A stretch of DNA of 64,000 nt from an uncultured Prevotella sp. (GTDB lineage: Bacteria > Bacteroidota > Bacteroidia > Bacteroidales > Bacteroidaceae), in contig OMXO01000026.1 in NCBI GenBank assembly GCA_900315035.1, positions 1 through 64,000 of the forward strand. Reading direction: 5' to 3'. The notes beneath the pieces were generated by a model. It did no database searches, was not told the origin of the DNA, and saw only the letters and a program-made list of their open reading frames with translations. Position 1 is the stretch's first letter; each line of letters opens with the position of its first letter. Positions 1-7,786 of this stretch are shown here, one piece after another. Made by a program: the position numbers and the translations under genes.

Positions 1-128
1 CGATTTGCCTTTAGCCAATTAAGGCAATCATGTTCCTCAATCCTATGCTTAGATGGATTCCGATGATTGGTTTCAATGAAATCAATCACCTCTTTATATT
101 GCTCCATCCATCGTTCGTCTTGTGTCAT
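1..128 (-). CDS. Helicase-associated-domain-like protein, 3' part cut by window edge
   Basis: The reading frame starts at ATG on the minus strand at 128 and stays open to the edge, so only the first 42 or so residues are visible. It begins MTQDERWMEQYKEVIDF and later reads CLNWLKAN. The spacing of Trp, Tyr and the terminal NW..K pattern resembles the short helicase-associated (HA) domain found in many Bacteroidetes proteins. It starts 7 nt after the stop of the VirE-like gene, so the two are probably cotranscribed. The rest lies outside the window and could carry other domains. Confidence 0.6.
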   Translation of the reverse strand, partial: MTQDERWMEQYKEVIDFIETNHRNPSKHRIEEHDCLNWLKAN

Positions 129-135
129 TGCTGAT

Positions 136-2262
136 TCATTTCTCGCAGAGCCAGTATTCCGAACAGCCGTTCACCATGCGATGCTTGAAGCCGAAACGAT
201 AGTTATTCATCGACTTGCCCAAGACAGTGGGTGTCGCCCTTTTCGCATCGAAGTAGGCATAGCGGCTGGCAAAAGTCTCAAGAATCTCTGAGGTCCGCCA
301 CCAACGGCCCTCGCCGTCTTTCGGCTTGCGGAAGGTCTCGTTGATCATCTCCACCAAATCGACGGTCCGCTGGTATGGCACGTTCTCTTCAATCAGCGTC
401 TGTATCTCGTCATCCTCCAGCCAGAACCGTTCCCCATTATTAAACAGATGCAAGGCCTGAGCATAGAGCTGGCGATGGTTCAGATTGTCTGTGAAGTCGA
501 TGTTCTTGCCAGCAGGAATGCCCACGCAGACGAATCGGCGGGAGCCAGTAGGATCAACCAGCGGTTGCAACTGATTGGTGGTTCCGATGAACGAGGTATA
601 GCGCCTGTACTGCTTGATGGTCTTGCCGTAAGGCGGACGGAACTTCACATCGCTCGACGACAACAGGTACTTCAGCACAATCAACTCGTCGATATTGATG
701 AGCGCGAACGAAGTGAGGGCGATGTTCAGGTCGAACTCGTTCTTGAAGTTCAGCTTGTCGTTGTAGTATTCGCGCAGTTCTGGAGGCAGCAAGATTTTGC
801 AGAAACGTGTCTTTCCACAACCCTGACGGCCTATCAGCAACGGCGTCAACGCATTGCCAGTCAACTGCTTATCGCTCTCGCGCCATTGTGCCACCATACC
901 CACGAGCCAGTACTTGAGATACTTCTCCCAATGAGGCTGATCTGTTGGCACGCGCTTGGCGAGGTCAGAGATATAGTCGTATCCGTCCCATGTCGGCAGT
1001 TTGTCGAGCCAGGTGTTCACCGGGTCGTACTGTTCAATACGGGTGGAGTCGATGAATCGGTTCACATCCTGATCCCACGACTTCAGTCCCTGCTCCCGAG
1101 CCTCGATGGTCATGTCGTTGCGCACCTCCTCTGTCAGCGGTTTAAACGCCTGATCCTCAGAGTATTTCATGCGATACTCTGCCACGCCCGTCATCAGGTT
1201 CTTGCGCATGTCGTAGTTAGCAGTCAGGAAGATTTCCGTCCGCATCGTCTGCAGCGTCTCCTGAGGCACGCTCTTCAGCGGTATCATCTTATGTTTCTTG
1301 CGGTAGTCCTCCATGAGGGGGATTTCGTAGGCGGTAGAAAAGACGCTCTTTACGAGCTCTGGGTCGTTGTGGAACAGCGGATACTCCAGCGTCATACCCT
1401 GGGCATGAGAGAGCGGTATGCCCTGCTCGAGCGACTTGCGGGCTATCTGCTGCAACAACTGCATCTGACGGTCCTCGTCGGGCAAATCAAAGTATTGGCC
1501 CAGCACCTCGCGTAGGATAAATACCCAGTTGAAATGATAGGTACGCGTGATGGTGCGGCCAGGCATCAGCATGTCGCTCTCCCATGAGATAGGTGCCGGC
1601 TCCGGCTGGACGTGTTTCTCGCAATCGGCCTTGAAGGGGCGCGCATCAGGGTTGAAATACATCTCAGGATCAGCGCTCAGATAGACAGTCCGCTCCAGTG
1701 TAGGTTCCAGATACTCAATATCCAGACCAAACTGATTCTGATAGGCCCTTCGAGCCGTTTCATACAGGTTCTTATGAAACTGTCGCATCTCCTCTTCCTT
1801 CGTAGGCAGCTTCTCCTCTCCTTCGGAGGGGTTGGGGGATGTCACAAACAGTTCGCCCCGACAGACGATTTTCACACTCATGCCCGATGCCCCCAGGAAA
1901 GCCATCACCGTCTCATCCATCCTCGCAGCCTGGTTCCTAATAGTCACAGCGTCTTCATACGTCTTCAGTCCGTTCACCTCGACCACCACTAGTCCGTTGT
2001 ACTTCAGCCCTTTCTGCATCTCCTTATAGTTCATGCATTCTGCGGCAAAGAGCAGACGAGGCAGGTTCACCGTATGCTTCGAGTCATCAAGGGTAATCTG
2101 TCCGTCAGGCAACCTCTGGGACTTATAGAACTGATAGTTCAAGCGAAGATCGAACACTTTGTCTTTTTCAGGATTCTCACGGATCATCTTTGCAATCTCC
2201 CTTAATTCTACGCGCTTAATGACCTCTTTCTTTCGCGATATTTTTAATAAACTTACTTTCAT
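136..2262 (-). CDS. VirE/VapE-like primase-helicase protein
   Basis: A 708-aa protein of the VirE family common in Bacteroidetes (BT4734-like N-terminal domain, then a VapE-type P-loop ATPase). The N-terminal third (about residues 45-200) has the VirE_N/primase-like look. The ATPase core around residue 475 has the Walker A GRQGCGKTRF, followed by a Walker B-like ALINIDEL and a sensor-like FIGTTNQ. The C-terminal 90 residues look like the DUF3874 winged-helix region. The family is linked to phage, satellite and integrated elements, and the real function in Bacteroidetes is not established. The second copy at the right end of the window shares the core motifs. A VTSPNPSEGEE stretch near residues 139-149 is encoded by an inserted hairpin repeat. 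The start follows a promoter at 2313-2320. Confidence 0.85.
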   Translation of the reverse strand: MKVSLLKISRKKEVIKRVELREIAKMIRENPEKDKVFDLRLNYQFYKSQRLPDGQITLDDSKHTVNLPRLLFAAECMNYKEMQKGLKYNGLVVVEVNGLKTYEDAVTIRNQAARMDETVMAFLGASGMSVKIVCRGELFVTSPNPSEGEEKLPTKEEEMRQFHKNLYETARRAYQNQFGLDIEYLEPTLERTVYLSADPEMYFNPDARPFKADCEKHVQPEPAPISWESDMLMPGRTITRTYHFNWVFILREVLGQYFDLPDEDRQMQLLQQIARKSLEQGIPLSHAQGMTLEYPLFHNDPELVKSVFSTAYEIPLMEDYRKKHKMIPLKSVPQETLQTMRTEIFLTANYDMRKNLMTGVAEYRMKYSEDQAFKPLTEEVRNDMTIEAREQGLKSWDQDVNRFIDSTRIEQYDPVNTWLDKLPTWDGYDYISDLAKRVPTDQPHWEKYLKYWLVGMVAQWRESDKQLTGNALTPLLIGRQGCGKTRFCKILLPPELREYYNDKLNFKNEFDLNIALTSFALINIDELIVLKYLLSSSDVKFRPPYGKTIKQYRRYTSFIGTTNQLQPLVDPTGSRRFVCVGIPAGKNIDFTDNLNHRQLYAQALHLFNNGERFWLEDDEIQTLIEENVPYQRTVDLVEMINETFRKPKDGEGRWWRTSEILETFASRYAYFDAKRATPTVLGKSMNNYRFGFKHRMVNGCSEYWLCEK
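1813..1838. repeat. GC-rich hairpin repeat inside the VirE-like coding region
   Basis: On the plus strand the sequence contains CCTCTCC-TTC-GGAGGGG followed by GTTGGGGG, a 7-bp stem with one wobble pair and a 3-nt loop. On the coding strand it encodes SPNPSEGE, in frame, between the N-terminal domain and the next domain. From general knowledge, sequences of the type CCCCAACCCCTCCGAAGGAG recur in Bacteroidetes genomes as dispersed elements. This copy looks like an in-frame insertion in a linker. Confidence 0.5.
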
Positions 2263-2312
2263 ATAATCATTATTTTTAGTTCTACCTCTACTAAATAATC
2301 ACAAACTGCCTG

Positions 2313-2320
2313 CAAATATA
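2313..2320 (-). promoter_or_regulatory. -7 element of the VirE-like gene promoter
   Basis: The minus strand reads TATATTTG, a match to the Bacteroidetes -7 consensus TAnnTTTG, with a CTTG 20 bp upstream as a possible -33 element. The expected transcript start is near 2305, about 40 nt before the ATG at 2262. A single iteron copy (2285-2292) lies in the leader and the left iteron array lies just upstream of the -33 region, which suggests control of this promoter by an iteron-binding protein. Confidence 0.55.
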
Positions 2321-2362
2321 CTGATTTTACTTGGTATTTGCAAGTTTTTCATTAGATTTTTA

Positions 2363-2414
2363 CCTCTACTTTACTTCTACTAAAGTTCTACTAAACCTCT
2401 ACTATATCTCTACA
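2363..2414. repeat. Left iteron array, CCTCTACT every 11 bp
   Basis: Five copies start at 2363, 2374, 2385, 2396 and 2407: cctctact, cttctact, gttctact, cctctact and tctctaca. The pitch is exactly 11 bp, about one helical turn, so all copies face the same side of the DNA. A further copy lies at 2285-2292. The orientation is opposite to the right array. Confidence 0.85.
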
Positions 2415-2440
2415 AACTGAATAAGCATTCCTTGTCCAGC

Positions 2441-2501
2441 AATAAGGGCACCTTATTCTGCAATAAGGATGTGCCTTATTTGTCAATAAGTGCCCCTTAT
2501 T
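2441..2501. repeat. Palindrome triplet A, AATAAGG...CCTTATT at 22-bp pitch
   Basis: Three imperfect palindromes at 2441-2457, 2462-2480 and 2485-2501, all of the form AATAAGn-loop-CCTTATT. Their centres are 2449, 2471 and 2493, exactly 22 bp apart (two helical turns). Confidence 0.85.
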
Positions 2502-2535
2502 CCCTTCAGGTCATAAAGCCTCTAGCTCAGTATTT

Positions 2536-2596
2536 ATTCCCAAGGTGGGAATGTTTTATTCCCAGGCTGGGAACATTTCATTCCCAAGGTGGGAAT
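2536..2596. repeat. Palindrome triplet B, TTCCCA...TGGGAA at 22-bp pitch
   Basis: Three palindromes TTCCCAAGGTGGGAA, TTCCCAGGCTGGGAA and TTCCCAAGGTGGGAA with centres at 2544, 2566 and 2588, again exactly 22 bp apart. The two triplets together are symmetric around about 2518. Confidence 0.85.
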
Positions 2597-2625
2597 AATT
2601 GTTACCTACTTTACTATAAAGACAT

Positions 2626-2688
2626 AGTAGAGGTTTGGTAGAGGTTTAGTAGAGGATAAGTAGAGGATAAGTAGAGGGTAAATAGATG
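2626..2688. repeat. Right iteron array, AGTAGAGG every 11 bp
   Basis: Copies start at 2626, 2637, 2648, 2659 and 2670 (agtagagg, ggtagagg, agtagagg, agtagagg, agtagagg) and a degenerate sixth copy aatagatg at 2681, all at 11-bp pitch. A further gtagagg is at 2736-2742. This is the reverse complement of the left array motif. Confidence 0.85.
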
Positions 2689-2871
2689 TACAATTTCACC
2701 CAAACTACTAATATACAACAATTTACGCAGTATTTGTAGAGGTAAACAACATTCTAACATTCAATCAAAGTACAAATCTATGACACAAATTTTGTCCTTA
2801 TACCTACCTAAAATAGTTGATATTTCTTAATTTTTGGCATTCTTAAAGTTACAACTTATCGAAATAATTCG

Positions 2872-2879
2872 TAACTTTG
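2872..2879 (+). promoter_or_regulatory. Orphan plus-strand -7 element
   Basis: TAACTTTG followed by CACCC matches the -7 consensus well, but I see no clear -33 TTTG at the right distance. Downstream lies only a 50-nt purine-rich stretch and then the 3' end of a gene on the opposite strand, so any transcript would be antisense to that gene or a small RNA. Confidence 0.35.
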
Positions 2880-2949
2880 CACCCGAAATTGAGAAAAGGG
2901 GTGTGTTCAGCGAGGGAGAGAAGGAGAGTTTTTTTATGCGTTTCGTATA

Positions 2950-4341
2950 TTACCTCTTTATGACTTTTTTGCCGTTCTGGATGATGATGCCGCGATCGTT
3001 TTCATTGGCAACCGTTCCGTTCAGGCGATAGGCGGACTGAGATTCAGTAGCCAAGGCCCTCGTACTTCGTACAGCAGTAGGATCCACATCAGGCTTAAAG
3101 GCTTCGCGTTGCAGCACCTGTGTCATACAATGGGCAGCGCCATAGCCTGCAATAAGGCTTTCCAACGAAATCCATTCCACGTTGACCCCTGCTTCGCGGA
3201 ACCGCTGCTGCAACTCCTCCGACTGTCCGCCTACAGCCATGATGTGGCGTGGGGCGATGGTGAGGAAGTTGTTGGCATAGTGCAACTCGTCTTTCTCATC
3301 GATAGGGATAATCTGGAAACCTCGACCGCGTATATACTCAACAAAAGGCTGATCCTGCTTCCAGAGTTTATATTCCTTGGTACCAGGTGTTCGTGCCCAT
3401 ATGTCGCAGGTGTTGTATTCCGGAGTGCCAGGCTGTGCATTCAGTCGGCTGCTCACCATCGTACAGAGATCCTTGTCGATGATGTTGAAGTGAGTATCTA
3501 GGTGCATCTGCATCTGCCACAGTTTATGGTCGCGCACCACTACAACGGTATCATGTCCGAAAGCATCGGCCTCCAATATCTGCCGAATGCCCTCATCGTT
3601 GGTACGCATGCCGCAGCCTATGAGCGATATATTGCCTGCAGGAATGTAGTCGCCACCCTCTAAGCGGGCCTCACCAGTAATACGCAAGATGGGCTTCAGC
3701 CCCAGATGCTCGTAGCAGAGATTGATGATTTCCGTTTCAGGAGCACGCTGTTTACTGTTCATGTTGCAGATGATGTGCCCACGCGGTGTCGTGATACTCT
3801 GATCGCGAGTAAAATAGAGGTTCATCAGCGGGTTCTGGATATACTGCGCCTCATAGCCTGTGTTGCTGCCTGTCTTCGAAAGTTTCACTGTGGGCTGCAG
3901 CAGGATACAGCGGATAAGGTCGTTTCGGCTCATCTTGTTAAGCACTTCCTGACGATAGTTTTCCGTCTTTGCGGCATCCTCGTCGGGAATGCTGCTGATA
4001 TCGTATTTCAACACATTACTTGCGAGCTGCCTCAGGCTATCCAAGCCCACCTCTTTCAAGATTCCGATTACCGTGTGCACACGAATGCCGTTTGCTTCGA
4101 GCATACTGATATAGCCCCGATGCTCCTCAGCAGCTTTATCGACATCAAAGTAATCCTCAAACAATCCTGCTGATGGATGAATGACACCATTAAACAGCTC
4201 CTGCCCAGGTGTGTGCATCAGAATGTCGCCAGCCTTCGACCATTCTGCCTGCGGATAAACCATTTGCGTTTCCTGTGCCTGTGCTCCCATGCTGCATATC
4301 GCCAACATGGTGAAGATCAATTTTAATACCTCTTTTTTCAT
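2950..4341 (-). CDS. Exported arginine deiminase-family protein
   Basis: A 463-aa protein with the guanidino-group-modifying (arginine deiminase/amidinotransferase) catalytic pattern: EGGDYIP near residue 228, HLDTHFNII near 282, and the nucleophile loop GAAHCMTQ near 400. These supply the Glu/Asp, His and Cys of the family. Unlike cytoplasmic ArcA, it starts with a signal peptide (MKKEVLKLIFTMLAICSMGAQAQ, ending at an A-Q-A type cleavage site), so it should act in the periplasm or outside. The likely reaction is arginine (or a guanidino compound) to citrulline and ammonia. It stands alone, without arcB, arcC or a transporter, which argues against classic energy-yielding arginine fermentation. 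A divergent -7 element GATATTTG is at 4366-4373. Confidence 0.75.
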   Translation of the reverse strand: MKKEVLKLIFTMLAICSMGAQAQETQMVYPQAEWSKAGDILMHTPGQELFNGVIHPSAGLFEDYFDVDKAAEEHRGYISMLEANGIRVHTVIGILKEVGLDSLRQLASNVLKYDISSIPDEDAAKTENYRQEVLNKMSRNDLIRCILLQPTVKLSKTGSNTGYEAQYIQNPLMNLYFTRDQSITTPRGHIICNMNSKQRAPETEIINLCYEHLGLKPILRITGEARLEGGDYIPAGNISLIGCGMRTNDEGIRQILEADAFGHDTVVVVRDHKLWQMQMHLDTHFNIIDKDLCTMVSSRLNAQPGTPEYNTCDIWARTPGTKEYKLWKQDQPFVEYIRGRGFQIIPIDEKDELHYANNFLTIAPRHIMAVGGQSEELQQRFREAGVNVEWISLESLIAGYGAAHCMTQVLQREAFKPDVDPTAVRSTRALATESQSAYRLNGTVANENDRGIIIQNGKKVIKR

Positions 4342-4416
4342 ACCGTATTATAATAATGACGAAGGCAAATATCGACATTTTTTTGGGATTAGACAAGTTT
4401 TTAAGGCAAAAATTTG

Positions 4417-4424
4417 TAACTTTG
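4417..4424 (+). promoter_or_regulatory. -7 element of the hydroxyacid dehydrogenase gene
   Basis: TAACTTTG, 25 bp before the ATG at 4450, in the divergent region with the arginine-deiminase-like gene. Confidence 0.6.
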
Positions 4425-4449
4425 CAAACAAAAACGTAAAGACACCGAT

Positions 4450-5400
4450 ATGAAGATTGTAATACTCGACGGCTATACGGCTAATCCAGGTGACTTGTCG
4501 TGGAAAGAGCTGGAGAAGATGGGCTCGCTGACGGTCTATGAGCGCACGCGCCCTGAAGAGACGGTTGCAAGAGCTGCTGATGCAGACATCGTGCTGACCA
4601 ACAAAGTAATCATCAGTCGGGAGGTGATAGCCCAACTGCCTTGTCTGAAATATATCGGTGTGCTGGCTACGGGCTATAATGTGGTGGATATCCAGGCTGC
4701 CCATGAGCGAGGTATCGTTGTAACCAATGTTCCGGCCTACAGCACAGAGAGCGTAGCCCAGATGGTATTTGCCCATCTGCTGAACGCCACTAACCGTACG
4801 GATCACTACGCCACCCAAAACAGAGAGCTCCGCTGGACAGCGAACCAAGACTTCTGCTATTGGGACTTTCCCCACATGGAATTGGCAGAAAAGACTTTCG
4901 GCATCGTAGGACTGGGAAATATCGGGCAACGCGTTGCCGAGATAGCCCTCGCTTTTGGCATGAAGGTGAAAGCGGTAACCAGCAAGCCTGCTGTTGCCCT
5001 CCCCACAGGCATCGGGAAAGCTGACCTGGAAGAGTTGCTGGCCACATCGGATGTCGTTTCACTGCATTGTCCTCTGACAAACAGAACTCGCCACATGATC
5101 AATCCGCAAACACTACAACTCATGAAACCATCGGCTATCCTCATCAACACAGGACGCGGTCCTCTGGTGGATGATCAGGCCGTTGCCACAGCTCTGGCGG
5201 AAGGCCGACTCTCGGCCTTCTGTGCCGATGTGCTTACGGAGGAGCCGCCAAAGGCAGACAATCCGCTACTGAAACAGCCGAACGCCTTCATCACCCCTCA
5301 CATCGCCTGGGCCACCAACGAGGCTCGCACCCGACTGTTGCAGGTTGTTATCAGCAATGTCAAGGCATTTCTGGACGGCAAGCCCCAGAACATCGTATAA
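4450..5400 (+). CDS. D-2-hydroxyacid dehydrogenase
   Basis: A 316-aa NAD-dependent D-2-hydroxyacid dehydrogenase. The Rossmann fingerprint GLGNIGQRVAE sits near residue 157, after a catalytic-domain N-terminus. The signature region NTGRGPLVDD near 233 and the TPHIAWAT segment near 285 carry the catalytic Arg/Glu/His system. The closest functional type by pattern is glycerate/hydroxypyruvate reductase (HprA-like), and the substrate cannot be fixed by eye. It is followed after 16 nt by the CPBP/HExxH gene on the same strand, with which it may be cotranscribed. Confidence 0.85.
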   Translation: MKIVILDGYTANPGDLSWKELEKMGSLTVYERTRPEETVARAADADIVLTNKVIISREVIAQLPCLKYIGVLATGYNVVDIQAAHERGIVVTNVPAYSTESVAQMVFAHLLNATNRTDHYATQNRELRWTANQDFCYWDFPHMELAEKTFGIVGLGNIGQRVAEIALAFGMKVKAVTSKPAVALPTGIGKADLEELLATSDVVSLHCPLTNRTRHMINPQTLQLMKPSAILINTGRGPLVDDQAVATALAEGRLSAFCADVLTEEPPKADNPLLKQPNAFITPHIAWATNEARTRLLQVVISNVKAFLDGKPQNIV

Positions 5401-5416
5401 GGCGGAAAGAGAATAG

Positions 5417-6700
5417 ATGAAAATTATCTATAACAAATATTTCCCCTTTGGCAGTTTCTTTGCCACGAACCTCTTCGGCATCATCTTCTGCAGGAGCGAC
5501 AAGGGACGGATGAGCGAGGTTGATAAGAACCACGAATACATCCACACCCTGCAGCAACGCGAGATGCTGTTCCTGGGGTTCACGCTCTGGTACTGCATCG
5601 AGTGGCTATGGCGCTTTGCCAAGTGTCGGAACGGCATGAAGGCCTATCGTGAACTGTATTTCGAGCAGGAGGCCTACGCGATGGAGCGCGATCTGGCATA
5701 CAGCCAACACAGACGGCACTTTGCCTGGTGGCATCAGTTTGTAGCAAAAGGCTCGCTGCTGCATGAACTGGGCGAGTTTCTGGGTGACATCGCGGGTTTT
5801 ATCAAGAAAGACTTTCTATGGAAGAAGTATCTGTTTGCATTGGGGCTTGCAATCATGATCATCGTGGCTCAGGTGAAGTTCAACATCTATGATATCATCA
5901 TCGGTCCGACTTATGATGACGGCACCTCGATGCTACGGATACCGCTCATTTACACAACAGTTTATTTCCTCGTGCTGATACCTTCGCTGGCCATGCATGG
6001 AGAACTGTGGCGACTAAGACGATGGCAGGTATGGGTTTTTCCCATATTGCTTTTGACCATCGATGGTGCCGGACAAGGCTTTTACGGCTATACAGAGTGG
6101 GCTGAAAAGTTCGGCACAACATCAAAAGACAGATATTATCTGGAACTCGTGGGGTCGTTCATGTTCCGTTCAGTATTCATCGTGCTGATGCTTTGCATGT
6201 TCCGCAAACTGACAGAAGGACAGTTCGGACTATTCGGCTTGAAGCGTTCTGGCAAATACCTGCGCGTCTATGGGCTCATCTATGTCATGCTGTTGCCGAT
6301 GTTCCTTCTCGTATCGTTTACACCTCAGTTCCTCGACTTCTATCCGAAGATGCACATCACCAGTTATGTTGGTGCTTTGGGATGGGAGCGATGGCAACTG
6401 ATCGGACTGTTCGAACTGTTCTATGCCAATGATTTCATCGGTGTAGAAGGCATGTTCCGCGGTGCTTTGGTGATAGGTTTGACACGATGGCTTGGGCCTC
6501 GAGCCGTACTGCCGATGGCATTGACTTATATGTGCATCCATCTGGGCAAGCCCGACCTTGAGCTGTGTTCATCGGTGATAGGCGGCTACATCTTAGGTGT
6601 TCTGGCCTGGCGTACGCATCATCTCTGGGGAGGAATTATCATCCATCTCGGCATTGCCATGTTCTTCGAGGCAGTAGGTATCGCCCGCCTGCTATTGTAA
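5417..6700 (+). CDS. CPBP-like membrane protein with N-terminal HExxH domain
   Basis: A 427-aa fusion. The N-terminal 130 residues are soluble-looking and carry HEYIH at 39-43, then FEQEAYA at 82-88 with a Glu that could be a third zinc ligand, so this part resembles a gluzincin-type metallopeptidase. The rest (about 135-427) has six to eight membrane segments and the three CPBP/Rce1 motifs: GVEGMFRG near 343 (the first Glu of EExxxR is replaced by Val), a Tyr-x-x-x-His in TYMCIHLG near 373, and GGIIIHLGIA near 412. Whether either centre is active is unknown. It ends flush against the convergent radical SAM gene with no spacer. Confidence 0.6.
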   Translation: MKIIYNKYFPFGSFFATNLFGIIFCRSDKGRMSEVDKNHEYIHTLQQREMLFLGFTLWYCIEWLWRFAKCRNGMKAYRELYFEQEAYAMERDLAYSQHRRHFAWWHQFVAKGSLLHELGEFLGDIAGFIKKDFLWKKYLFALGLAIMIIVAQVKFNIYDIIIGPTYDDGTSMLRIPLIYTTVYFLVLIPSLAMHGELWRLRRWQVWVFPILLLTIDGAGQGFYGYTEWAEKFGTTSKDRYYLELVGSFMFRSVFIVLMLCMFRKLTEGQFGLFGLKRSGKYLRVYGLIYVMLLPMFLLVSFTPQFLDFYPKMHITSYVGALGWERWQLIGLFELFYANDFIGVEGMFRGALVIGLTRWLGPRAVLPMALTYMCIHLGKPDLELCSSVIGGYILGVLAWRTHHLWGGIIIHLGIAMFFEAVGIARLLL

Positions 6701-7786
6701 CTATTCATCCTGCAAACGATGAAGATGGCAGAACAGAAGCTTGCCATCATCACCACGAAGATGCATGCCATTACCCTGACAGTAACGGAAGTACTTACAC
6801 TTGGCACACTCGTCTTTCTTCATCCACTCACGATGACGATAGGGGTGGTAACGGTTTTCCCATACTTCCATGAAGTCGTCCTCATAGATATTGCCCTGAT
6901 TATAGTCGGCACGAATACTGGCACAAGCAGCAATAGAGCCATCAGCCATCACAGAACCTACCGTGATACCAGCCTGACAAGAGAAGAAACGGGTACGCAC
7001 CTCGCCTTCGTAATTACCAAGGAAACCCTCACATCCATAATCCACTTGGATGCGACCTTCCTCTCGCGTCTTCTTCAGATACTCAAAAACACCACGAAAC
7101 TCCTCATTCGTCAGCCTCATCATCGGATCAAGGGCTGCACGACCTACAGGGAAGACAGTAAAAAGACGCCAGCGCCTGACACCCTTAGAAATCAGAAAAT
7201 CCTTGATTTCATCGAGCTTTGGATAGTTACGACGATTCACACATGTGACGATATCAAACACGAAACCCTCAGTGGCAACGAGCATATCGATGGCTTGGCT
7301 TACCATCTGGAAACTCCTATCATTGCCCCGCATCCAATTATGGTCTTCCTCCAATCCATCAAGACTGATGGCCATCGAACGGATACCCGCCCAGAGCAAA
7401 CCCTTCCAACGCTGGGGCGTCAGATGCAGGGCATTGGTGACCATCCCCCAAGGAAATCCTTTTTCATAAATGGCCCTTCCACACTCCTCAAGGTCACGAC
7501 GCATTAAAGGCTCACCTCCTGAAACGACGACAAAAACCTGATGAGGATCCGTCTTTTTTGCGATTCCATCGAGTACTTTTAAGAAATCTTCCTTGGGCAT
7601 ATCCATGCTCTCTGGCTGCATCTTACAGTCGCTACCACAATGTCTGCACTTCAGGTCGCAACGCAATGTACACTCCCAAAAGAGCTGCTTTAGGGGATGC
7701 TCTTCCTTGATAATCGCCTCCCGTTTGCGCCAAAGCTCCAGAGCGAGTTTCTTCTTGAGGGTTAGTGGGGTTGTTTGCATCATCAT
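6701..7786 (-). CDS. Radical SAM/SPASM protein (TIGR04133-like)
   Basis: A 361-aa radical SAM enzyme. The 4Fe-4S motif is CDLKCRHC near residue 45, preceded by another ECTLRC cysteine pair typical of this Bacteroidetes group. The SAM-binding GGEPLMR follows near 86. The C-terminal SPASM domain has cysteines in AACASIRA, ECAKCKYFRYC and LLFCHLH for auxiliary clusters. By pattern it belongs to the family named for an rSAM/lipoprotein system, but I see no matching small lipoprotein next to it. The ATG at 7786 overlaps the stop of the MATE gene as ATGA, so translation is probably coupled. A longer open frame to 8095 is only MATE antisense-frame shadow. Confidence 0.75.
   Translation of the reverse strand: MMMQTTPLTLKKKLALELWRKREAIIKEEHPLKQLFWECTLRCDLKCRHCGSDCKMQPESMDMPKEDFLKVLDGIAKKTDPHQVFVVVSGGEPLMRRDLEECGRAIYEKGFPWGMVTNALHLTPQRWKGLLWAGIRSMAISLDGLEEDHNWMRGNDRSFQMVSQAIDMLVATEGFVFDIVTCVNRRNYPKLDEIKDFLISKGVRRWRLFTVFPVGRAALDPMMRLTNEEFRGVFEYLKKTREEGRIQVDYGCEGFLGNYEGEVRTRFFSCQAGITVGSVMADGSIAACASIRADYNQGNIYEDDFMEVWENRYHPYRHREWMKKDECAKCKYFRYCQGNGMHLRGDDGKLLFCHLHRLQDE

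Larger units (their letters stand above)
2263..2949. other. 687-bp non-coding block with symmetric iteron and palindrome arrays
   Basis: No convincing gene lies between the VirE-like gene and the arginine-deiminase-like gene. From left to right it holds the VirE promoter (2313-2320), an array of five CCTCTACT-type 8-mers, two palindrome triplets, an oppositely oriented array of AGTAGAGG 8-mers, a further AT-rich stretch, and a plus-strand -7 element at 2872-2879. The whole is symmetric about roughly position 2520. The short open frames here are made of the repeats themselves and do not look like genes. Confidence 0.8.

Noticed and set aside
448..1515. A 355-aa open frame on the plus strand opposite the VirE-like gene
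   Set aside because: It is the complement of a well-supported gene, with no start signal or recognisable domain.
2441..2596. CRISPR array
   Set aside because: The repeats are palindromes at a 22-bp pitch with spacers of only 4 to 7 bp, and no cas gene is present.
2432..2641. A 69-aa frame across the palindrome triplets
   Set aside because: It is composed of the repeats. The predicted peptide has no family pattern and no promoter precedes it.
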